Shown: piece after piece, positions 1 through 5,077 of the stretch
Layout: the number at the start of each line of letters is the position of its first letter
Numbering within the stretch: position 1 is the first letter of the stretch
NCBI GenBank assembly: GCA_903921665.1
Contig: CAIXQT010000199.1
Location: forward strand, 1 to 8,122
Reading direction: 5' to 3'
Origin: an uncultured Opitutia bacterium
Lineage (GTDB): Bacteria; Verrucomicrobiota; Verrucomicrobiia; Opitutales; UBA953
DNA: 8,122 nucleotides
The notes under the pieces: model-generated
Database searches by the model: none
What the model was told of the DNA's origin: nothing
What the model saw: the letters and a program-made list of their open reading frames with translations, nothing else
Translations under genes and position numbers: made by a program

Positions 1-165
1 GTCCCGACCCGCGGCCTTTCGAAACATGAGGTCAAGAAGCTGGCGGCGACCTTCGGCCGGGGGGACATCGTGCGACATCCGCACCCGCCGGCGCCCAAGC
101 TGCGCCTGTCGAATCACGAAGAATTGCAGGTCTTTTGGACACCAGGGGTCGGGCGGGCACGATAA
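1..165 (+). CDS. 3' end of an unidentified protein gene (partial, 5' end outside window)
   Basis: Frame 1 is open from the first base to a TAA at 163-165, giving a 54-residue C-terminal tail. The tail is basic and proline-rich in the middle (HPHPPAPKLRL) and ends WTPGVGRAR. Third codon positions are mostly G or C, as in the certain genes of this window, which favours this frame over the overlapping frame-2 reading that runs into ppk1. I do not recognise the family and see no diagnostic motif in so short a piece. It lies about 108 bases upstream of ppk1 on the same strand, so co-transcription is possible but not shown. It could also be a chance open frame, because GC-rich DNA has few stop codons. 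Confidence 0.42.
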   Translation, partial: VPTRGLSKHEVKKLAATFGRGDIVRHPHPPAPKLRLSNHEELQVFWTPGVGRAR

Positions 166-273
166 TGTAACATACCAGGTGGGTGATTTGTTTGCCTGCC
201 TCATCCTTCGGATATTTGCTCGAAGAAGCTTTTGCCTCCTTCGCGGCAGGGCTCCCTCCCCTCCAATCTATCC
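166..273. other. Spacer upstream of ppk1
   Basis: This 108-base stretch is richer in A and T than its surroundings at its left end and holds no gene I can support. It contains a short symmetric ATGTAACAT (165-173), which is too short to call an operator. I looked for a Pho-box-like direct repeat, which would suit a polyphosphate gene, and found none. A TTG in frame with ppk1 at 232 lies inside it and would add 14 residues to PPK1. Confidence 0.5.
188..216 (+). promoter_or_regulatory. Possible sigma-70-like promoter of ppk1
   Basis: TTGTTT (188-193) and GATATT (211-216) are separated by 17 bases. They match the -35 consensus at 3 of 6 positions and the -10 consensus at 4 of 6. Transcription would start near base 223, about 50 bases before the chosen ATG and upstream or just short of the alternative TTG start. 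The match is weak and could be chance. It is listed because it is the best spaced pair in the spacer. Confidence 0.22.
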
Positions 274-2313
274 ATGTTCAACCGCGAACTCAGCTGGCTC
301 AGTTTCGACCGTCGTGTCCTCGAACTCGCGGAGGATGATTCCGTCCCCCTCCTCGAGCGCGTCCGCTTCCTCTCGATCGTCAGCTCCAATCTCGACGAAT
401 TCTTCGAGATCCGCGTGGCCGGCATCATGCAGCAGGAAGAGTCCGCCAGCCACCCGGCGACCAAAGAGTTCCTCGCCGACATCCTCGCCCGGGCCCGCGC
501 CTTGGTCGAAGACCAGCAGCGCTGCTGGAAGCAGAAACTGCTGCCGGCGCTTTCCGCCCAGGGCATCGAAGTGCTGGCGAGAGAGCAACTGGGCGACGTC
601 GCCCGGACCGAACTATCTCCGCGCTTCGATCGCGACATCCTGCCGGCGCTCACCCCGCTGGCCATCGATCCGTCGCACCCCTTCCCCGTCCTGACCAACA
701 AAGGACTCTACCTGCTGGCCTTGCTGCGAGACCCCGCTTCCGGCGAGCTTCGCCGCGCCGTCGTCCCGGTGCCTCGTATCCTGCCGCGTATCCTCGGTCT
801 TTCCGACCGCAAGAGCTTCACCTTCCTCAGCCACGTCATCCAGCTGTTCATCCACCGGCTTTTCCCCGGACTAGAACTGCAAGGCTCCTGGGCGTTCCGC
901 ATCACCCGTAACAGCGACCTTTACGTCGACGAGGAAGAAGCCGGCAACTTGCTCGAGGCCATCGAAGAAGAAATCCGCAACCTCCGCAAAGGTGCGCCCG
1001 TGCGCCTCGAGATCGAAGCCGATGTCCCTGAAGGCGAGATGCAGTGGCTGCTGGGCTCGATCCACCTCACCTCAGACAACGCTTTCCGCATCCCCGGCCC
1101 GGTCAACATGCTCCGCCTTGGCAGCCTGATCGACCTGATCCAGCGCCCGGAGCTCCTCTACCCTAGCTTCGCCTCGGTCGTTCCTTCCGAATGCGCCGAA
1201 CCGGCCAAGCTCTACGACCGCATCGCCGAACAAGATATCATCCTGCACCACCCCTACGAATCGTTCTCCCCGGTGGTCGATTTCATCCGGCAGGCCGCCA
1301 AGGACGAAAGCGTCGTGGCGATCAAGCTGACCCTTTACCGCACGAGCGGCGATTCGCCCGTGGTGGAAGCGCTCAAGGAGGCCGCCCGGAACGGCAAACA
1401 GGTCACGGCGCTCGTCGAGTTGCGCGCCCGCTTCGACGAACTCAATAATATCGAATGGGCCCGCCAGCTCGAAGAGGCCGGCGCGCATGTCGTCTACGGC
1501 CTCGCGGGACTCAAGACCCACTGCAAAGCATGCCTGGTCGTGCGCCAAGAAAAAGACGGACTCCGTCGCTACGCGCATCTCGGCACGGGTAACTATAATC
1601 CTAAGACGGCCCGCATCTACACCGACTTCTCGCTGCTCACCTGCAACGAAGAGATCACCGCCGATGTCGGCCTTCTCTTCAACGTGCTCACCGGCAATCT
1701 CGCCGGACCCAAGTTCAAGCACCTCCTCGTCGCGCCCTTCGACCTCGCTCGACGCATCGTGGAGCTGATCAAGGCCGAGACCGCCAACGCGAAGGCTGGC
1801 AAGACGGCGACGATCTTCGCCAAGGTCAACAGCCTCGTGGACCCAGAGGTGATCAGCGCCCTCTACGAAGCCTCCCAGGCCGGCGTCCGGATCGAACTCG
1901 TCGTCCGTGGCATCTGCTGCCTTAAGCCGGGCATCGCCGGCAAGAGCGACAACATCCGCGTACGAAGCTTCCTCGGCCGCTTCCTGGAGCACAGCCGCCT
2001 CTTCCGCTTCGAGAACGCCGTCGCCCAGCCGATCCTCCTGATGGGCAGCGCCGACTGGATGCCGCGTAATTTCCAGCGTCGCATCGAATGCGTCTTCCCC
2101 CTCCGCTCGGCGCACGTCCGTCGTCGCATCGAGGAGGAGATCCTCATGGTCTACCGTGACCGCCAAGGCGATGCCAAGGCGCTCATGCCCGATGGCGCCT
2201 ACGTCGCCTGCGAACCGATGGGTCGACTCGCGCCCTGCGCCCAGGACACCTTCCTCCAGCTGGCGGCGAAGGTCGCCCAGGCCCGACTCAACGAACAGTC
2301 GGAGAAGAAGTAG
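274..2313 (+). CDS. ppk1: Polyphosphate kinase 1 (PPK1)
   Basis: PPK1 reversibly transfers the gamma-phosphate of ATP to a growing inorganic polyphosphate chain, through a phosphohistidine intermediate. The 679-residue product has near-normal length for the family (E. coli PPK1 is 688). It opens with the family signature RELSWLSFDRRVLELA (about residues 4-19), followed by SSNLDEFFEIRVAG in the N domain. The C1 domain carries Mg/phosphate-contact Arg356 (LYRTSG) and Arg386 (ARFDE), and catalytic His416 (LKTHCK). The C2 domain carries His573 (FLEHSR). Spacings between these four residues (30, 30 and 157) equal those of E. coli R375, R405, H435 and H592, so the enzyme looks intact. ATG at 274 is chosen because the signature begins a few residues later, as in homologues. 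A TTG at 232 preceded by weak GAAG is the alternative. Neither start has a good Shine-Dalgarno sequence. The last 26 bases overlap lpxK on the other strand. Confidence 0.97.
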   Translation: MFNRELSWLSFDRRVLELAEDDSVPLLERVRFLSIVSSNLDEFFEIRVAGIMQQEESASHPATKEFLADILARARALVEDQQRCWKQKLLPALSAQGIEVLAREQLGDVARTELSPRFDRDILPALTPLAIDPSHPFPVLTNKGLYLLALLRDPASGELRRAVVPVPRILPRILGLSDRKSFTFLSHVIQLFIHRLFPGLELQGSWAFRITRNSDLYVDEEEAGNLLEAIEEEIRNLRKGAPVRLEIEADVPEGEMQWLLGSIHLTSDNAFRIPGPVNMLRLGSLIDLIQRPELLYPSFASVVPSECAEPAKLYDRIAEQDIILHHPYESFSPVVDFIRQAAKDESVVAIKLTLYRTSGDSPVVEALKEAARNGKQVTALVELRARFDELNNIEWARQLEEAGAHVVYGLAGLKTHCKACLVVRQEKDGLRRYAHLGTGNYNPKTARIYTDFSLLTCNEEITADVGLLFNVLTGNLAGPKFKHLLVAPFDLARRIVELIKAETANAKAGKTATIFAKVNSLVDPEVISALYEASQAGVRIELVVRGICCLKPGIAGKSDNIRVRSFLGRFLEHSRLFRFENAVAQPILLMGSADWMPRNFQRRIECVFPLRSAHVRRRIEEEILMVYRDRQGDAKALMPDGAYVACEPMGRLAPCAQDTFLQLAAKVAQARLNEQSEKK

Positions 2314-3502
2314 ACGGGCCGAGGCAGATCCGTTCGACCGCGGCGTTGAAGCCTTCGGCATCGCCGAGGATTTCGACTTCCAGCCGTACGAACATCAGGG
2401 GAATCGGGGGGCGGAAGCGCGCCTGCAACCGGACCGCGTCCTTCTCGGTGGTCACGATCATCTCGGCCTTGGCCTGCATCGCTTGCTCAAGCACCTCGTC
2501 GAGGTCTTCGTCGGCGAAGGAATGGTGGTCGAGGAAGCGGCGATTAGCCACGATCTTGGCGCCGTTGCCGGTCAGAATCTCCTCGAACCGCTCCGGCGTG
2601 GCGATGCCGGAGAACGCCGCGACGCGCCTTCCCATGAGGTCGGACATCGGCAGGCGCTTCGGTCCGTCGACCTCGACGAGTTCGCGGGCGCTGTGCGAGC
2701 AGGCGATGATCTCCGCCTTGGCATTATGCTTACGGATGAGGCGGACCAGCGATGGGTCGGGCGCGCCCACGGACTTCGTCACGAAGACATAGGAGGCACG
2801 ACTCAGGTTGGAGATCGGCTCGCGCAGGACGCCACGCGGCAGCAACGAGCCGTTGCCGAACGGGTCGCGGCTATCGACCAGCAAGAGGTTGATCTGCCCG
2901 CGCAACGGAAGGTACTGCAGTCCGTCGTCGAGCAGGATCGTATCCACCCCGAAACGCCGTAAGGCGAAGCGTCCGCCCTCGACGCGATCGCGGTCCACGA
3001 TGACGACCACGCCCGACCCGGCGAGATTCTGGGCCAGCATGTAAGGCTCGTCCCCGGCTTCGTCGGGGCCGACCAGAACCGTCTTACCGTCCGAGACCAC
3101 GAGCGGATCGGGGCGGCTGCCCTGCGTCATCCATCGCCAGAAGCGCTTGAGCATCGAGTCAGAGGCGCCTTTGTAGCCGCGGGAAAGGATGGCGACTTTA
3201 CGACCGCGGTCGGTGAGGACTTTCGCCATCTTGAGCACGATCGGTGTCTTGCCGGTGCCGCCGACGGTCAGGTTACCGACGACCACGACTTTGCAACCGA
3301 GGGGCGTATCGCGGAAGAGCCGGTTGCGATAAAGCCAGAGACGGAGGCGGACGAGGACCTCGAAAATCCATGAAAGCACCTTCAGGAACGCCCCAAGCAA
3401 GGCGGCCCCCGGGCCCCTGCGCCGTTCGTAGACTACGTCTACGGCATAGCTGGCCACGACCTCTCCAAGGGAGGAAAAGAACCCTCTATGCTTGGCGGCC
3501 AT
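2288..3502 (-). CDS. lpxK: Tetraacyldisaccharide 4'-kinase (LpxK)
   Basis: LpxK phosphorylates the 4' position of the lipid A disaccharide at the inner face of the cytoplasmic membrane, the step that makes lipid IVA. It therefore implies an LPS-type outer membrane. The product is 404 residues, against about 330 in E. coli. The extra length is mainly about 70 N-terminal residues with a hydrophobic/amphipathic segment (about 33-58, ALLGAFLKVLSWIFEVL) that probably seats the enzyme on the membrane. Visible motifs are the P-loop VGNLTVGGTGKTP (75-87), LSRGYKG (106-112), VSDG (136-139), GDEPYML (150-156, whose Asp fits the catalytic Asp of the family), LDDGLQ (191-196, Walker B-like), FGNGSLLPRG (215-224), and DHHSF (325-329) with the catalytic-type His. 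The ATG at 3502 keeps a 66-base divergent spacer to panD. Upstream in-frame ATGs at 3541 and 3580 are possible; the latter would overlap panD. No clear Shine-Dalgarno sequence precedes any of them. Confidence 0.95.
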   Translation of the reverse strand: MAAKHRGFFSSLGEVVASYAVDVVYERRRGPGAALLGAFLKVLSWIFEVLVRLRLWLYRNRLFRDTPLGCKVVVVGNLTVGGTGKTPIVLKMAKVLTDRGRKVAILSRGYKGASDSMLKRFWRWMTQGSRPDPLVVSDGKTVLVGPDEAGDEPYMLAQNLAGSGVVVIVDRDRVEGGRFALRRFGVDTILLDDGLQYLPLRGQINLLLVDSRDPFGNGSLLPRGVLREPISNLSRASYVFVTKSVGAPDPSLVRLIRKHNAKAEIIACSHSARELVEVDGPKRLPMSDLMGRRVAAFSGIATPERFEEILTGNGAKIVANRRFLDHHSFADEDLDEVLEQAMQAKAEMIVTTEKDAVRLQARFRPPIPLMFVRLEVEILGDAEGFNAAVERICLGPSTSSPTVR

Positions 3503-3568
3503 GGACGAATTGATGCAAAGTTGTTTGACGAAGGCAACCATCCCGATTGAGAAGGACGACCCAGCGCC
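3503..3568. promoter_or_regulatory. Divergent spacer between lpxK and panD
   Basis: Both genes must be transcribed outward from this 66-base region, or from within each other's 5' ends. Candidate elements are weak. On the plus strand, TTGACG at 3525-3530 resembles a -35 box but has no good -10 partner. On the minus strand, a TTGCCT / ATCAAT pair with a 17-base spacer matches at 4 and 3 of 6 positions. GACGAA occurs twice (3504-3509 and 3527-3532). I infer a promoter region from the gene layout, not from a strong motif. Confidence 0.4.
3551..3556 (+). promoter_or_regulatory. Possible ribosome binding site of panD
   Basis: GAAGGA lies 12 bases before the panD ATG. The sequence is a fair Shine-Dalgarno match, but the spacing is longer than the usual 5-9 bases. 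It is the only purine-rich motif of this kind near any of the well-supported start codons in the window. Confidence 0.35.
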
Positions 3569-3970
3569 ATGCTCGTACACCTGTTGCGCACCAAACTTCT
3601 CCGAGCCGAGGTCACCGCGGCTCGGCTCGATTACGAGGGCTCATTGGCCATCGACCGGGAACTCATGGCCCTGGTCGGCATGCTCCCTTACGAGAAGATC
3701 CTGATCGGTAACCTGGCCAACGGGGAGCGCTTCGAGACCTACGCCATCCCCGCCCCTGCCGGCACCCGGGAAGTCTGCCTGAACGGCGCCACAGCCCACC
3801 TCGGCAAGCCCGGCGACCTGCTGGTCATCATGTCCTTCACCGAAGTCGACGAATCTGCCGCCTCGACCTGGAAACCCCGCACCGCCACCCTCGCCGAGGG
3901 TAATCGCCGGATCGTCCGCCTCGAGAACCCCGAAGTACCCACCTCCCTCCTCACCACCTTCCAACGATGA
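3569..3970 (+). CDS. panD: Aspartate 1-decarboxylase precursor (PanD)
   Basis: PanD decarboxylates L-aspartate to beta-alanine, which feeds pantothenate and CoA synthesis. It is a cytoplasmic pyruvoyl enzyme made as a proenzyme that cleaves itself. The 133-residue product aligns without gaps to E. coli PanD (126 residues) across the core. It keeps Lys9, Tyr22, the cleavage site Gly24-Ser25 (YEGS), where Ser25 becomes the pyruvoyl group, Arg54, Thr57-Tyr58 (RFETYAI) and Asn72 in CLNGATAH. The odd residue is Leu11: E. coli, Bacillus and mycobacterial PanD have His there (KLHR or KIHR; here KLLR). The start is fixed by this alignment. The gene ends in an ATGA overlap with the following aminotransferase, so the two are probably translationally coupled. 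Family assignment is secure; full activity is inferred, given the Leu11 change. Confidence 0.94.
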   Translation: MLVHLLRTKLLRAEVTAARLDYEGSLAIDRELMALVGMLPYEKILIGNLANGERFETYAIPAPAGTREVCLNGATAHLGKPGDLLVIMSFTEVDESAASTWKPRTATLAEGNRRIVRLENPEVPTSLLTTFQR

Positions 3971-5046
3971 GCTATCGTCTATATATACCCGGACCCCTTA
4001 CCGTCTCCCCTTCGATCATCCAAGCCATGGCCAAGCCCATGGTCGGCCATCGTTCCGGCGACTTCGTCAAGCTCTACAACGACATGCAGCCCCGCTTGCA
4101 GTCGATGTTCTACACCCAGGACCCCGTCTACCTCGCCACCAGCTCCGCCTGGGGCGTGATGGAAGGCGCCCTCCGGAACGTGTGCCGCAAGGGCGTGCTT
4201 AATTGCATGAACGGCGCCTTCTCCGACAAGTGGAACGACGTCGCCAAGCGCTGCGGCAAGTACGCCGAGGCCCTCCAGTTCGACTGGGGCAAGCCCATCG
4301 ACCCGGAAGCCGTGCGCAAGGCCCTGGCGACGGGCAAGTTCGACTGCATCACCTTCATCCACTCCGAGACCTCGACCGGCACCCTCTCGCCCATCGCCGA
4401 CATCATGGCCGTGGTCCGCGAATTCCCCGACGTCATCTCGATCGCCGACACCGTCAGCTCCTTCTCGACCATTCCGATCAAGAAGGACGAGCTCGGCATC
4501 GACATCTTCCTTACCGGCTCCCAGAAGGCGCTCGCCCTGCCCCCAGGCCTTGCGATCTTCGCCGTCAGCGAGCGCGCCCGCGAACGTGCCAAGCAGTCCC
4601 CGGACCGCGGGTACTATTTCGACCTGATCGAGTTCCATGACAACCACGTCAAAGGCATGACCCCTTCGACGCCCTGCATCTCCCTCTTCTACGGCCTCCA
4701 ACAGCGCCTGTTGGAAGTCGAAGCCGAAGGCCTCGACAACCGACATGCCCGCCATGTGCGCCTCAATGAGCGCATGCGTGCCTGGGGCCTCGCCAAGGGC
4801 TTCTCGCTGCTGCCGGAAATCAAGTTCGGCACCCGCGGACTCAATTGCTTCAAGAACGACCGCAACGCCGACCTCGAGCGCCTCAACAAGACCCTCAAGT
4901 CTCGCCATAAGCTCGTCATCGACGGCGGCTATGGCAAGTTGAAGGGCAAGACCTTCCGCATCTCCAACATGGGAGATGAAACCGACGAGACGATTGCTAC
5001 GCTGATCGCCGCCTTGGACGACTCCTTCGCCGAGCAGGGAATGTAA
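3967..5046 (+). CDS. Class V PLP-dependent aminotransferase, serine/alanine-glyoxylate type
   Basis: This is a cytoplasmic fold-type I PLP enzyme of 359 residues. It matches the serine-pyruvate / alanine-glyoxylate aminotransferase branch of class V. Features in order are IPGPLTVSP (7-15), GHRSGDF (27-33), HSETSTGTL (132-140), ADTVSS (160-165) whose Asp161 should bind the pyridine nitrogen, TGSQKALALPPG (183-194) with Schiff-base Lys187, the TPSTPCISLFYGL segment (232-244), and FRISNMG (330-336) with Arg332, the usual substrate-carboxylate ligand. In this branch, members from different bacteria act as serine-glyoxylate, alanine-glyoxylate or phosphoserine-type aminotransferases, and sequence alone does not separate these. 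The ATG overlaps the panD stop in ATGA and has no Shine-Dalgarno sequence, which points to coupled translation. A role around aspartate, alanine, serine or beta-alanine is possible from that neighbour but unproven. Confidence 0.92.
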   Translation: MSYRLYIPGPLTVSPSIIQAMAKPMVGHRSGDFVKLYNDMQPRLQSMFYTQDPVYLATSSAWGVMEGALRNVCRKGVLNCMNGAFSDKWNDVAKRCGKYAEALQFDWGKPIDPEAVRKALATGKFDCITFIHSETSTGTLSPIADIMAVVREFPDVISIADTVSSFSTIPIKKDELGIDIFLTGSQKALALPPGLAIFAVSERARERAKQSPDRGYYFDLIEFHDNHVKGMTPSTPCISLFYGLQQRLLEVEAEGLDNRHARHVRLNERMRAWGLAKGFSLLPEIKFGTRGLNCFKNDRNADLERLNKTLKSRHKLVIDGGYGKLKGKTFRISNMGDETDETIATLIAALDDSFAEQGM

Positions 5047-5066
5047 CCGGATTTGACAATCGGTTA
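5044..5066 (+). promoter_or_regulatory. Hairpin between the aminotransferase gene and topB
   Basis: Arms TAACCG-ATT (5044-5053, with G5050 bulged) and AATCGGTTA (5058-5066) form nine pairs around a TGAC loop. The stem contains the aminotransferase stop codon. No T-run follows, so it is not a standard intrinsic terminator. It could be a binding site for a dimeric regulator, an mRNA 3'-end structure, or chance. The right arm overlaps a -10-like hexamer. Confidence 0.4.
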
Positions 5067-5070
5067 TCAT
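5065..5070 (+). promoter_or_regulatory. -10-like hexamer immediately before topB
   Basis: TATCAT matches TATAAT at 5 of 6 positions and lies 7 bases before the topB ATG. Transcription from it would begin at or next to the start codon, giving a leaderless message. This fits the absence of a Shine-Dalgarno sequence there. No -35 box is found 16-18 bases upstream. The perfect TTGACA at 5053-5058 is only 6 bases away and cannot be its standard partner. Confidence 0.3.
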
Positions 5071-5077
5071 CCTACGC

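Noticed and set aside
26..694. A 222-codon plus-strand frame crossing the ppk1 start
   Set aside because: It is rich in Ser, Arg and Pro with no motif, and is out of frame with the PPK1 signature that begins a few codons after 274.
1072..2361. A 429-codon minus-strand frame opposite ppk1
   Set aside because: It is the antisense shadow of a certain gene, with biased composition and no family motif. lpxK is the real minus-strand gene at this junction.
2156..2962. A 268-codon plus-strand frame running from ppk1 into lpxK
   Set aside because: It covers the end of ppk1 in another frame and then the complement of lpxK. Both of those are identified by catalytic motifs.
3504..3532. GACGAA direct repeat in the lpxK/panD spacer as an operator
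   Set aside because: Two six-base copies 17 bases apart are expected by chance in this composition, and no flanking similarity supports a binding site.
5053..5070. TTGACA and TATCAT read as one sigma-70 promoter
   Set aside because: The boxes are only 6 bases apart, far from the 16-18 needed. Only the -10-like part is kept as a candidate.
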